A stretch of 64,000 nucleotides of DNA, taken from positions 1-64,000 of the forward strand of contig CAZYQW010000099.1 in assembly GCA_964649825.1 (NCBI GenBank), read 5' to 3'. The notes beneath the pieces are model-generated. The model was not told where the DNA came from, searched no databases, and worked only from the letters and a program-made list of their open reading frames with translations. The first letter of the stretch is position 1; the number at the start of each line of letters is the position of its first letter. Below are positions 53,248 to 62,332 of this stretch, piece by piece. The position numbers and the translations under genes are program-made. Origin of the DNA: CAZYQW01 sp964649825 (GTDB lineage: Bacteria > Planctomycetota > B15-G4 > JADJEK01).

Positions 53248-54026
53248 TCGTGGTGCTCGCGGCCGTGGTGGCCGCGGGCGGAGCGTGCCGCGGCATCGAC
53301 GCGCGGCGGTCGGATTCGGGCGATGCGCCGGCGAGCGCGGCGGACTCCCCGCGTTCGTCCGACCCGTTCGAGGACGCGCGCCGACGCATCGCCGAGGCAA
53401 GGGCGCTGCCGATCCCGCCGGGCAACTACCAGATCACCGTGGAGCGCGTCTGGTTCGCAGAGCGCGACTCCTCGTCGCTCGGCGCGATCGTGGGGTACAC
53501 CGACGACGAGTGGGACGTGCGCGTGGGCGAGGCGTCGGCCGACGCGGGATTCCGCGTCGGGGTGGCGAAGGGCGGCTTCTACGGCCACCTCGACGGACAG
53601 CTCCGTACGTCGACGGCTACGAGCCGCGAGCAGGCGATGATCATGACGGTCCCGGCCAGCCCCGCGTTCATCGCGGTCGGCGAGACGCGGTACTTCACGC
53701 CGTTCTTCGTGAAGGGAGCGACGTTCGTGCTGCCGTTTCCGGACGGGCAGTTCGTCGGGACGTCGCTCGAGGCGACGTGTCGTCCATCGGGCGACGGCGT
53801 GGTCGAGGTCGAGCTCGTGCCGATCTTCTCGTCGCTCGCGAACGCAGGCCAGACGGTGCGGGTGAACGAGGCCCGGACGACGGTCCGCGTCCCCCTCGAG
53901 CGGCCGTTCCTGATCGGCAGCCACGACACCAGCGATGACAGCGTGGCGACCGCGCTCCTGTCGCGGCGTTCGACGTCGGGCGTGGAGAACGCCGTCCTCA
54001 TCCTGACCGTCGCCGGCGGGGAGTGA
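53223..54026 (+). CDS. Putative lipoprotein of unknown function
   Basis: 267 residues from the ATG at 53223. Its signal (LGLIVVLAAVVAAGGAC) ends in a lipobox-like AGGAC, then a Ser/Asp linker. The mature part is beta-rich (YQITVERVWFAERDSSSLGA) and ends TSGVENAVLILTVAGG, a pattern reminiscent of exported planctomycete proteins that sit with secretin-like components. Not recognised. Second gene of the TIR/ABC operon, 7 bp before the ATPase gene. Confidence 0.7.
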   Translation: MGRRELGLIVVLAAVVAAGGACRGIDARRSDSGDAPASAADSPRSSDPFEDARRRIAEARALPIPPGNYQITVERVWFAERDSSSLGAIVGYTDDEWDVRVGEASADAGFRVGVAKGGFYGHLDGQLRTSTATSREQAMIMTVPASPAFIAVGETRYFTPFFVKGATFVLPFPDGQFVGTSLEATCRPSGDGVVEVELVPIFSSLANAGQTVRVNEARTTVRVPLERPFLIGSHDTSDDSVATALLSRRSTSGVENAVLILTVAGGE

Positions 54027-54033
54027 CCCGCCC

Positions 54034-55035
54034 GTGGTCCTGATCGAGGTCGCCGATCTCGTCAAGGAGTACCGCGTCTTCGACCGACGCGAGGGTCTCG
54101 GCGGCGCCGTGAAGGACCTTTTCTTCCGGCGCTACCGGCCGCTCCGCGCCGTGGACGAGGTCTCGTTCTCGATCGAGCGCGGCGAGAGCGTCGGCTACAT
54201 CGGCCCGAACGGCGCCGGCAAGTCGACGACGATCAAGATGCTCACCGGCATCCTCGTGCCGACCGCGGGGCGCCTCGTCGTCGACGGCCTGGTCCCGCAC
54301 CTGGATCGGCGGCGGTTCGTGCGACGGATCGGGGTCGTCTTCGGCCAACGGACCCAGCTCTGGTGGGACATCGCGGTGATCGAGTCGTTCCGCCTCCTCG
54401 GGCGGATCTACGAGGTGCCGTCCGACGTTCTCGAGCGCCGGATCGACGAGCTCGATCGGATCCTGGCGCTGAAGCCGCTCCTGCGGACGCCGGTGCGCAA
54501 GCTGTCGCTCGGGCAACGCATGCGGTGCGATCTCGCCGCGAGCCTGCTCCACGAGCCGCCGATCCTGTTCCTCGACGAACCGACGATCGGGCTCGACGTG
54601 GTGGCGAAGGACTCGATCCGCGCGTTCCTCCGCGAGATCAACCGCACGTTCGAGACCACGGTCCTGCTGACGACGCACGACCTGCGCGACATCGAGGAGC
54701 TCTGCCGGCGCGTGATCGTCATCGATCACGGCCGGATCCTGTTCGACGGTCCGCTCGACGAGATGAAGGCCCGCCACGCCGGACGAGTCCACGTCGAGAT
54801 CGATCTCAGCGAGAAGGTCGACCTCGAGGTAGTGCGAAGCGACGTCGGCACGAACGGCGCTCGGTCCATCCAGTGGGAGCAGGTCGGTCCGTACCGGTTC
54901 CGAGCGTCGTTCGAGCGAAACGACCAGCGTCCCGCCGACCTCATCCGGCGCGTCATGGCTCGGTTCGAGGTCGCGGACATCAAGATCGAGGAGGCTTCCG
55001 TGGAGGAGGTGGTGAAGCGGATCTACGGCGCATGA
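54034..55035 (+). CDS. ABC-2-type exporter ATPase without adjacent permeases
   Basis: 333 residues, GTG start at 54034. Walker A YIGPNGAGKSTTIKMLTGIL, Q-loop VVFGQRTQLWWDIAVIESFR (the signature of the YhaQ/viologen-exporter-like ABC-2 group), signature LSLGQRMRCDLAASL, Walker B PPILFLDEPTIGLD and H-loop LLTTHDLRDIEELCRRV. A C-terminal ~80-residue extension is present. Relatives usually pair with two ABC-2 permeases of ~260 residues encoded next to them; none is here. The next gene, overlapping by ATGA, is the TIR-membrane protein. Confidence 0.9.
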   Translation: MVLIEVADLVKEYRVFDRREGLGGAVKDLFFRRYRPLRAVDEVSFSIERGESVGYIGPNGAGKSTTIKMLTGILVPTAGRLVVDGLVPHLDRRRFVRRIGVVFGQRTQLWWDIAVIESFRLLGRIYEVPSDVLERRIDELDRILALKPLLRTPVRKLSLGQRMRCDLAASLLHEPPILFLDEPTIGLDVVAKDSIRAFLREINRTFETTVLLTTHDLRDIEELCRRVIVIDHGRILFDGPLDEMKARHAGRVHVEIDLSEKVDLEVVRSDVGTNGARSIQWEQVGPYRFRASFERNDQRPADLIRRVMARFEVADIKIEEASVEEVVKRIYGA

Positions 55036-56402
55036 GCGAGGTGTTCGTCAGCTACAAGTCCGACGATCGCGCGGTGGCGGAGGCGCTCGCGCGGATCCTC
55101 GAGGCGCACGGACGCGAGGTCTGGTGGGATCGGGAGGCGCTCCGCGGCGGCGACGCGTACCGCGACGAGATCGAGAAGGCGCTCGACGCGGCGAAGGCGG
55201 TCGTCGTGCTCTGGTCGAGTACGGCGGTCGCGTCCGACTGGGTGCGAGCCGAGGCGGGGCGGGCGCTCGAGGGGAAGCGGCTCGTGCCGGTGCGTCTCGA
55301 CGCGGCCACCCGGATTCCGATGCCGTTCAACGAGTACCACACGATCGACTTGACCGGCTACCGCGGCGGCACGACCCACCAGGGGATCGCGCAGCTCCTC
55401 GCGTCGATCGACAAGAAGCTGGAGTCTTCGATCGCGCGACGATTCCAGCTCCGCGTTCAGCGGTTGGCCACGGGCGACGATCGCACCGCCGAGCTGAAGG
55501 CGGCCGCGGCGCCGGTCGCGGCCGCGATCCTGTTGACGTTGATTCACCTCTGGCTCGCGCGCCACGTGCCGTCGTGGACCGCGGTCGTCGTCGGGGCGGA
55601 GATCGCGGCGTCGATCCTCGCCGTCCTGTCGAGGGTCCGGCACGGCCTCGACGAGGCGTTGCGACGGCTCGTCGAGCTCGTCACCCATCCGCGCGCGCTG
55701 GTCGCGCAGGTCGCGGTCGTCCTGGTGGCATCGTGCTTCACCTCGGTTCGGGTCGCTCGCCCGCCGGCGAACGTGGCGCTCGGCGTCCGCGTTCTGGAAG
55801 CGAACGGACGGCGCAGCCTCGCGAGCGGCACGCTCGACGAGGAGATGTTTCATGATCTGCTCCGGGCGTGGCCGTGGGGCCGCGAGCTGCGGATCGAGGT
55901 CGACGGCCACCGAACGATCGGACGGCGCGCGTCGGCTTGGGCCGGCGTCGACGTGGCGGCATCCGAGCTGCGTCCGCTCTGCGGCGCGTTGCTGCGCCTT
56001 CCGTTCGAGTTCCTCTCGCAGCGGAAGAGCGGCGCCCGGCTCCGCGTCGAGCGCGACGGCGCACCGATCGGCGGCACCATTCCCTTTGAGGATCTGAGCG
56101 AAACGGCGATACTGGTCGGCGAAGACGAGCGCGATCTCGAACGTCTGGCGGCGCGGATCGACGAGGCGGTCCTTGCCCGCTGGCGGAACGAGCTGGCGCC
56201 GTTCAAGCCGGAGACGGTGGAACGCCTCATCGAGCAGTGGGCCGATCCGATCCTCTTCACGCCGAACGAGGATCTGCCGTTGGACGCCGAGGTCGTGGTC
56301 GTGTTGTCGGCGCCCGGTCGAGAGGAGCGCCGCACGGTGCCGATCTCGCTGGGCGGAGTGCCGTACCCCGAGCGGTTTCTCGAGAAGGCCTCGCACGATT
56401 GA
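55032..56402 (+). CDS. TIR-domain transmembrane protein
   Basis: 456 residues from the ATG at 55032. Residues 1-~130 are a TIR domain: SEVFVSYKSDDRAVAEALAR (box 1), REVWWDREALRGGDAYRDEI (box 2), AKAVVVLWSSTAVASDWVRA and EAGRALEGKRLVPVRLD. Glu74 in DWVRAE occupies the place of the NADase catalytic glutamate (SARM1 E642). Three membrane helices follow (PVAAAILLTLIHLWLA, WTAVVVGAEIAASILAVLS, ALVAQVAVVLVASCFTSV). A ~200-residue C-terminal domain of unknown fold ends the protein, probably extracytoplasmic. Coupled by ATGA to the ABC ATPase. Confidence 0.85.
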   Translation: MSEVFVSYKSDDRAVAEALARILEAHGREVWWDREALRGGDAYRDEIEKALDAAKAVVVLWSSTAVASDWVRAEAGRALEGKRLVPVRLDAATRIPMPFNEYHTIDLTGYRGGTTHQGIAQLLASIDKKLESSIARRFQLRVQRLATGDDRTAELKAAAAPVAAAILLTLIHLWLARHVPSWTAVVVGAEIAASILAVLSRVRHGLDEALRRLVELVTHPRALVAQVAVVLVASCFTSVRVARPPANVALGVRVLEANGRRSLASGTLDEEMFHDLLRAWPWGRELRIEVDGHRTIGRRASAWAGVDVAASELRPLCGALLRLPFEFLSQRKSGARLRVERDGAPIGGTIPFEDLSETAILVGEDERDLERLAARIDEAVLARWRNELAPFKPETVERLIEQWADPILFTPNEDLPLDAEVVVVLSAPGREERRTVPISLGGVPYPERFLEKASHD

Positions 56403-56418
56403 GGAAGGTGGCGGGTAA

Positions 56419-57354
56419 ATGAAGACGATCCGAAACCTGGGGTGCGCGATCGGCGTGCTTCTGTCGAGCGCACCCGCCGCAGGCGCCCGTGACGTCGGCT
56501 TCGCGACGATCCGGGTCGAGTTCACCATCGACGATCCAGACGCGCGCGACGCGCTGGGGCCGGATCTCGAGCCGGTGCGCACGAGGATCGCGACCGACCT
56601 CGCGCGAACGCTCGGCACGCGCCTTCGCCACATCCGTTTCACGGCGCGGCCCGAGTCGGGCGACGACCTGGTCCTCGCGGTGGCGGTGGCGGCGGAACAG
56701 GCGCACGTGAACCCGAGTCCGCTCGTCGTCCGCGTCGAGCTGAAGGCCCATCCGCGGACTCAGAACGTGCCCCGGCGCTGGCAGCCCCCGCAGCCGCTGA
56801 TGTCGATCGACGAGCTCGTGATGGAGGGGTTCGGCGAGTCGAGCGAGTTCGACGAACGGATCCGTCGCGCGGTCGGCCTCGAGGTCGACGCCCAGCAGGA
56901 ACCGACTCGCGCTGCGCTCGAGGTGCAGGCGGCGCTGTTCGAGAACGTGCTCAGGCGCGTTCGATTGATGGAGGGCGCCAACCACGTCGAGATGACACGG
57001 TACTTGCACATCGTCAAGCCGCGCGACGATGCCGGCATCCCGTCCGGATCGATCTTTCGCATGACGATCGCGTTCGACGACCCGACCGTCGGCCGTGACG
57101 ACCTGACCTGCCGGGCGCGGCTGGTCGAGGCGACCGAGATCCTGGAGCACCCCGAGCTCGACCCGGCCTTGCAACGCGCCCTGGTGGCGCGCGCCGACGA
57201 TGACCTCCACGGCTCGGACCGGGAGCTCGAGCACGTGCGGCGGTTGGAAACCATGCGGGCGACCGCGACCGAGGTGTTCCTGGACGAGTTGAGGCCGCCG
57301 GCGACCGACCTGATCGTGCCGCCCAGCGCCTTCGTGCCGGGGGGGGTCGAGTGA
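56419..57354 (+). CDS. Exported protein of unknown function
   Basis: 311 residues from the ATG at 56419, with GAGGAAGGTGG upstream. The signal peptide is MKTIRNLGCAIGVLLSSAPA. The mature sequence is mixed alpha/beta (TIRVEFTIDDPDARDALGPD, LRLMEGANHVEMTRY-like RRVRLMEGANHVEMTRYLHI) without known motifs. Fifth gene of the operon, 16 bp after the TIR gene and touching the next gene (TGATG). Confidence 0.65.
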   Translation: MKTIRNLGCAIGVLLSSAPAAGARDVGFATIRVEFTIDDPDARDALGPDLEPVRTRIATDLARTLGTRLRHIRFTARPESGDDLVLAVAVAAEQAHVNPSPLVVRVELKAHPRTQNVPRRWQPPQPLMSIDELVMEGFGESSEFDERIRRAVGLEVDAQQEPTRAALEVQAALFENVLRRVRLMEGANHVEMTRYLHIVKPRDDAGIPSGSIFRMTIAFDDPTVGRDDLTCRARLVEATEILEHPELDPALQRALVARADDDLHGSDRELEHVRRLETMRATATEVFLDELRPPATDLIVPPSAFVPGGVE

Positions 57355-59252
57355 TGCGCGCGCTCGTCCTCTTCGTGGCGTCGTCTTGGCTCGCGGGGGC
57401 GGCGACGTCGCTCGCCGCGGATGCGCGCGCGGTCGGGGCCGCGGCGCTGAAGCGCGCCGACGCGGGGCGGTTCGAGGACGCGGTCTCCTCCCTCCGGGCC
57501 GCGCTGGCCGAGGCACGCGAGGATTCGGAACGCGCCATTCTCCTTTTCCATCTCGGTTACGTTCACGACGGTTGGGCCACGGCCGACCCGACCGGGGCCG
57601 AGGAGCACCTGCGAGGGGCCGAGGCCGCGTATCGGCGCGTCCTCCACCTGTACCCGAAGAACCGGCAGGCGGCTCAGAACCTGGCGCTCGTGCTGCAGAA
57701 GGCGGGAACCGAACCAGGACGCGCCGAGGCCGACGCGACGCTGCGGTCCCTCGCCGCACAGGATGACGTGCGCGACGACGGCTCGGGGGCCCGGGCGCTG
57801 GTCGCGATCGGCGACCAGGCGATGCGCGAGGGGCGTCACGGGGACGCGATGGCCGCGTACTGGCGGGCCGCGGAGCGCGAGCTGGATGACGAGGTCGTGC
57901 AGGACCGCGTCATCGATACCTACGAACGTTGGCGCGACGGCGCCATCTCTCCCGAGGAGATGCTCTCCTACTGCGACCGCCTCGCCTCCAACGGATTCCG
58001 TCCGCTCGCCACGCGCGGGTTCGCGGCGCTGATTCGTTCCACGCACCAGTCCGACCCGCCGATCGCCGAGGCAGCGCTGCTTCGCTGGACCGAGGAACGG
58101 CTGGGGCTCGGGACGTTGACGGGCGACGCGCTGGCCGAGCTGCCGGCGACCGAGCGCTGGAAGGCGAATGCCCTCGAGGAGCTGCGGTCGCTGATGAACG
58201 ACGAGGGCCGCCGATCGAGCCTGAGCTGGTGGATGGGGAGCGCCAAGCGTGCGCACGTCGCGGCGTCGATCGTCGCGCGGCGGGCGGAGCAGGCGGTGGC
58301 CGACGGGGCGCCGCCGGCGCGCGCCGCCGAGCTCTACGAGCGCGCGATGGAGATCGCTCCCGATCCAGAGAACTACGGATCGAGGGAGCTCGCCGGGCGC
58401 GATCCGATCCGGCTCGACGCGGCGGTGGCGTACGCGCGCCTCCTGCACGCGCACCAGAACGAGATCGATCCCGAGCAGAACCGCGTCCAGTCCCTGGTCG
58501 ACCAGTTGTTCAACGACAAGATGCTGAGCTACGCGAATCGGGACCTGCGCGCGATTCGCCGGTACCACGTCACGCTCGGCCTGATCCTGGCCGGCCGCGG
58601 GCAGTGGATGGACGGTGGCATCGCGCAGCTCAGGATGGCGCTCGACCGGGAGGGCGACCTCGCGCGGTCGGAATCGCGGGAACCGCGCCCGCAGCCGGAG
58701 CTGCGGCTCACGCTGGCGAGAGGGCTCGAGGCGACCGGCTCGTACGACGCCGCGTTCCATCAGTCGGTCGACGCGGCCAAGGACGCGATGACCCTGCGCG
58801 ACGACGAACGCTCGGTCGAGTCGATCGAACGCGCGCGTTCGCTGCTTCCGCAGGTGTCGGCGTCGACCCGGCGCCAGTGGGAACCGATGCTGCGCGAGCT
58901 CGACGAGATCCGCGTGGAGCGCCGGCGCTTCGACTCCCTGCCGCTGCCCGAGAAGGAGCGCGAGCTCGAGCCCATGAAGTCGCGGCTCGAAGGGGATCCG
59001 GTGAAGAAGCTCCTCGGCGCGCGCTGGGTCGCGGGTCAAGCGGAACAGATGCTGCTTTCGATCGAGCGAGACGCGCTCAAGAGCGGCGACCGAGCCGCCG
59101 CGGATCGTTTCGCCGCGCGTGCGAAGGTCGAGGCCGAGGCGGCCGGGATTCGTCCTCGTACGCTCGACCCGAAGCTCGTCAAGGAGGTCGAGTCGCTGCG
59201 CGTGAAGCCGAAGGAGAAGGAGAAGGAAATGCCACCGCGTCGCGGCGGGTGA
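57354..59252 (+). CDS. Exported TPR protein
   Basis: 632 residues from the ATG at 57354, which shares TGATG with the previous stop. Signal peptide (RALVLFVASSWLAGAATSLA). Tandem helical repeats fill the protein (AAALKRADAGRFEDAVSSLR, EAAYRRVLHLYPKNRQAAQN, DQAMREGRHGDAMAAYWRAA, PPARAAELYERAMEIAPDPE). It ends in a charged Lys/Glu tail (VKPKEKEKEMPPRRGG). Last gene of the TIR/ABC operon; a periplasmic scaffold is the simplest reading. Confidence 0.75.
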   Translation: MRALVLFVASSWLAGAATSLAADARAVGAAALKRADAGRFEDAVSSLRAALAEAREDSERAILLFHLGYVHDGWATADPTGAEEHLRGAEAAYRRVLHLYPKNRQAAQNLALVLQKAGTEPGRAEADATLRSLAAQDDVRDDGSGARALVAIGDQAMREGRHGDAMAAYWRAAERELDDEVVQDRVIDTYERWRDGAISPEEMLSYCDRLASNGFRPLATRGFAALIRSTHQSDPPIAEAALLRWTEERLGLGTLTGDALAELPATERWKANALEELRSLMNDEGRRSSLSWWMGSAKRAHVAASIVARRAEQAVADGAPPARAAELYERAMEIAPDPENYGSRELAGRDPIRLDAAVAYARLLHAHQNEIDPEQNRVQSLVDQLFNDKMLSYANRDLRAIRRYHVTLGLILAGRGQWMDGGIAQLRMALDREGDLARSESREPRPQPELRLTLARGLEATGSYDAAFHQSVDAAKDAMTLRDDERSVESIERARSLLPQVSASTRRQWEPMLRELDEIRVERRRFDSLPLPEKERELEPMKSRLEGDPVKKLLGARWVAGQAEQMLLSIERDALKSGDRAAADRFAARAKVEAEAAGIRPRTLDPKLVKEVESLRVKPKEKEKEMPPRRGG

Positions 59253-59258
59253 CGATCG

Positions 59259-59528
59259 TCAGTGCTCCTTCAGCCGGCGCCACGCCGCGGCGACCCGTTC
59301 CCCGATGCTCTCGACGGTTCGATCGAGCTCATCGGACAGGCGCTGGCCCGCGTCCTTGTACGCACGGTATTCGCGAAACTCGCGCTCCACCTCCCGGGCC
59401 CGTCGCTCGACGTCGAGCAGCTCCGTCTCGAGGTCGTGAAGGGAATCCTCGCCCATTGCGTTCGCCTCGGTGCGCAGCCGGGCCAGGTCCTCCAGGTACT
59501 CGCGGATCTGCTCTTCGCGACTGGTCAT
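59259..59528 (-). CDS. Small coiled-coil protein
   Basis: 89 residues from the ATG at 59528 (MTSREEQIREYLEDLARLRT). Almost wholly charged helix with heptad character (TELLDVERRAREVEREFREY, LSDELDRTVESIGERVAAAW). No signal peptide. Convergent with the TPR gene 6 bp away. Function unknown. Confidence 0.6.
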   Translation of the reverse strand: MTSREEQIREYLEDLARLRTEANAMGEDSLHDLETELLDVERRAREVEREFREYRAYKDAGQRLSDELDRTVESIGERVAAAWRRLKEH

Positions 59529-59954
59529 CGAGCATCCTCGGATCGAACCAACGAAATCTGCGAACGGCCAGAACAGTCGGAGCGTTCCGCGCCACGACGT
59601 GCGGCGCGGCAAGGATACCGCAAGGACCGGGCCAATCGCTCTCGGCGGGCGAGAACGGGCGGCACCGGCCCCTCCACGACGTGCCGCGACAGGTTCCGAG
59701 TGGGCCGAGCGGTGGCAGGATGTAGAAAGCAACGGCTCCCGAGGCCGATCGAGCCGGGCGACGTGGTCCAATCCCAGGGAGTGCACCCACGCGGAAGTGC
59801 ACGCATAAGGGTGCATTCCCGCGACCGATCCGATCGACTGCGCAGCGGCATTACGATTGCGGTACCGTTCCTTCGTAGTGAGAGCAGACGTACTGCGTAT
59901 GAATCCCCGCGCTCGAACCACTTGCGGTCGCGGCGCAAAGGAAGGAGCGATGAG
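59529..59954. other. Gene-free 426 bp
   Basis: No credible gene on either strand. It holds a 12-bp inverted repeat (59777-59820) and a TACGAT -10-like box at 59852-59857 facing the small membrane-protein gene. The left 200 bp is plain GC-rich DNA with nothing recognised. Confidence 0.6.
59777..59820. repeat. 12-bp inverted repeat upstream of the small membrane protein
   Basis: GGGAGTGCACCC (59777-59788) and GGGTGCATTCCC (59809-59820) match as inverted repeats at 11 of 12 positions, with a 20-bp spacer that itself contains the palindrome GTGCAC. Could be an operator or a transcribed hairpin. Confidence 0.7.
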
Positions 59955-60104
59955 ATGCTGTGGACTCTGGTGCTCGTCTTGTTGGTGCTGTGGGCTCTAG
60001 GACTCGTGGGCGGCGTTACGGGGGGTGGGTTGATCCACCTTCTGCTGGTCGTCGCGGTCATCGTCCTGATCGTCAATCTCGTGCGCGGCCGGCGGGTCGT
60101 GTAG
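59955..60104 (+). CDS. Lmo0937-like small membrane protein
   Basis: 49 residues from the ATG at 59955, with GGAAGGAG about 8 bp upstream; the ATG at 59950 opens a different frame. Two hydrophobic helices with a GG hinge: LWTLVLVLLVLWALGLVGG, then LIHLLLVVAVIVLIVNLVRG, ending in Arg-Arg. This is the pattern of the lmo0937/DUF5670 family, often stress-associated and multicopy. Role unknown. Confidence 0.75.
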   Translation: MLWTLVLVLLVLWALGLVGGVTGGGLIHLLLVVAVIVLIVNLVRGRRVV

Positions 60105-60185
60105 AGCCCCGCGTCGAGCTCCCCGCGGCACCCCCCGTTTCGGGCGACGCAGAATGCCGGGTGCATGCGATCCCACGAATCTCCG

Positions 60186-61345
60186 ATGTTCTCGACGTTC
60201 GGGTCCGATGGGCTGCAGTCTCGGACCGTGGAGATGGCGAAGGAATGGCTGGCGATCCTCATCGAGAGGTTGCCGGAGCGGTCTCACCGGATCTTTCCGC
60301 AGAGCACGGCTGCTGAACCACGTTCCATTGCTGCTGCGGCGGCTGGTCGATGCGGTGCGGACCGGTGATGATCTCGTCGCCAACCCGATCGTCCAGCGCG
60401 AGCTCGCCCTGCTCACCGATCTCCGGCGGGCGCAGGGCTATGACGTGGAGGAGATCCTCACCGAGTTCGGCATCCTCTCCGACGTCGTCTTCTCGACGTT
60501 CTTCCAGCTCACGTCGAAGTACGGGCAGCCCGTCGAACCGATCGAGGCCGCGGAGGTGTCGTATCGGCTCCAGAAGACGCTGCACGCCCTCATGTGCCGC
60601 AGCGCGAAGGAATACGAGGCGCGCGAAACCGAGCATCGTGAGAGCGGGGCGCGGCTTCTCGCGGAGTACGGGCAGGCGGTCAACCACGAGCTCCGCAACC
60701 GGCTGAACCGAGCGCTGATGACGCTCAGCCTGATCCGGCGGAACGGTTCGCCGAGCCCGAGGGTGGACGCGCTGATGGAGACGCTTCGCGAGACGCTGCA
60801 TGGCATGGACCAGGTGGCCGGCGACATCTACGCGGTCACCATGAGCCAGGCGCGCTCGCGCGCGAGCTTCGGACGCCCGCAACCCCTCGATGAGTTGATC
60901 GACGAGGTCGTCGAAGACATGGGTCCGGCCGCGGTGGCGCACTTTCTCACGATCGGAACGGTGTCCAGATCGTCGTGGTCAACCTCCTCGGGAACGCGAT
61001 CAAGTACCACGACCCGGCCGAGCTCGATCGCTGGATCTCGATTCCGCGTGGTCGCGGCCGAGGGCTCGCCGGCCCAGCTCCGCGAGTGGCGGATCGACGT
61101 GAACGACAACGGCATCGGCATTCCCGCGGAGGCCCGGCGGCGCACCTTCGACAGCCCGTCGGTGGACGATCACGCCAGCGTCGACGTCGACGGCGCGGGG
61201 CTCGCTCTCGCCCGGGACGTGCTCCGGTAGATCGGCGCGACGCTGACATTCTCGCGCGAGGACGACGGCGAGAACGTCTTCTCGTTCACCGTCCATGGAG
61301 CCGGTCGAGAACCTCGACCCGCCGCCCGCCGAGACGTCCGACTGA
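60186..61345 (+). pseudogene. Decayed sensor histidine kinase
   Basis: The pieces lie in three frames. The first is MAKEWLAILIERLPERSHRI (from 60234). A long central piece follows with the RsbRD-like region (LVANPIVQRELALLTDLRRA, VEEILTEFGILSDVVFSTFF) and the H-box (EYGQAVNHELRNRLNRALMT). Then VVVNLLGNAIKYHDPAELDR (N-box, about 60970-61040) is in another frame, followed by the D/G-box DVNDNGIGIPAEARRRTF back in the previous frame. An in-frame TAG at 61228-61230 precedes IGATLTFSREDDGENVFSFT, and a further shift leads to the likely natural end (DPPPAETSD, stop 61345). At least four lesions: non-functional. Confidence 0.8.
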
Positions 61346-61413
61346 GCGGCGACGATCACGAGCGAACGTTCGGTCTCGGTGTTCACGCCGCGGCCTCGAA
61401 TGACGCGCGAGCT

Positions 61414-61995
61414 CTAGCCGGCCGCGCCACGGCCCCGGGATGCGAAGCCGCGCACGTTGCCGTTGTACGCGTTCAGGCGCGTGTACAGCGTCTTCAGGCT
61501 GATCCCGAGGACGTCGGCCGCCTTCCGCGCGCTCGAAGTAGCCCGCGTGGCGTCGCTTCGGACCGGGCGACGCGCCGGATCCTTCCGAGAAGGTCGCGCA
61601 TCGCGCGCGACTCGCCCACGACGCGAGTCGGGAGCCGGCGTTCCTCGTTCGTCGATGGCGCGTGCGTCGCGAGGCCCTCCGGATGAAGGTCGATCCGCCG
61701 GCGGAACTCGCGCAGCAGACGCTTCAGGCGAAGCTCATCGAGGGCTTCAACAGGTAGTCGTGCGCGCCGCGCCGCATCGTGCTCAGGACGGTGTCGACGG
61801 TGGCCCGGCCGGTCACGAACACGACGTTCGAGAGCGATTCCGGCGAAGATGAGATCATGCGTCCGCCCGGCCATGCCTGCGCGGGCCCCGGCGACGTCGT
61901 CCACGGCATCGACGTCGAATCCGCCGTCGCGCACGAGGGCCTCGAGACCGAGGCGCGACATGTCATCGTCTTCGATGATCAGTGCTGCTTGGAGG
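61414..61995 (-). pseudogene. Decayed NtrC-type response regulator lacking its AAA+ domain
   Basis: The minus strand encodes a receiver start ALIIEDDDMSRLGLEALVRD and, in shifted frames, VVFVTGRATVDTVLSTMRRG followed by AHDYLLKPSM. A linker and the first AAA+ residues come next (RVVGESRAMRDLLGRIRRVA). These pass directly into ARKAADVLGISLKTLYTRLN, the Fis-type helix-turn-helix, with a stop at 61414. The ~230-residue sigma54-interacting ATPase (GESGTGKE, GAFTGA) is missing. Frameshifts plus an internal deletion make it a pseudogene. It faces the decayed histidine kinase tail to tail; probably the former partner. Confidence 0.75.
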
Positions 61996-62149
61996 AATCG
62001 CGAGCTCTCCGTTCCTTGGATGACGCAGTCGCCGGGTTACGGGTTCGCCGACGTTTTCTACAAACCTCTGTGTCGATCGCGTCCCGCTTGTGTCGATCGC
62101 GACCCACTCGAGCCGTCGCGAAACCGTGGGGCCGCCGGACAAAGGAAAT

Positions 62150-62180
62150 GGGCGCCCGGAATCTGGTCTTCCGGGCGCCC
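62150..62180 (-). terminator. Strong hairpin terminator downstream of the right-edge gene
   Basis: GGGCGCCCGGAA (62150-62161) and TTCCGGGCGCCC (62169-62180) form a perfect 12-bp stem with a 7-nt loop. On the minus strand it is followed by the T-rich ATTTCCTTTG, as for an intrinsic terminator of the gene ending at 62333. The rest of the gene-free stretch 61996-62332 shows nothing else I recognise. Confidence 0.75.
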
Positions 62181-62332
62181 GAAACGCGTGGTGATGGAAA
62201 GAGGGGGACGTGAGATACGACAAATCGACCACGCGTTCCGTTTGATGTCGCCGGTAGCTTGGCAAGTACCGTGCCAGAGCGGAACGCGCCGGCCGCGTCG
62301 CGGGCGTCTGGTTTCGCGACGCCGCGTACGAG

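Noticed and set aside
61228..61230. In-frame TAG in the histidine kinase as recoded (pyrrolysine-like)
   Set aside because: The same gene carries several frameshifts, so simple decay is the better explanation.
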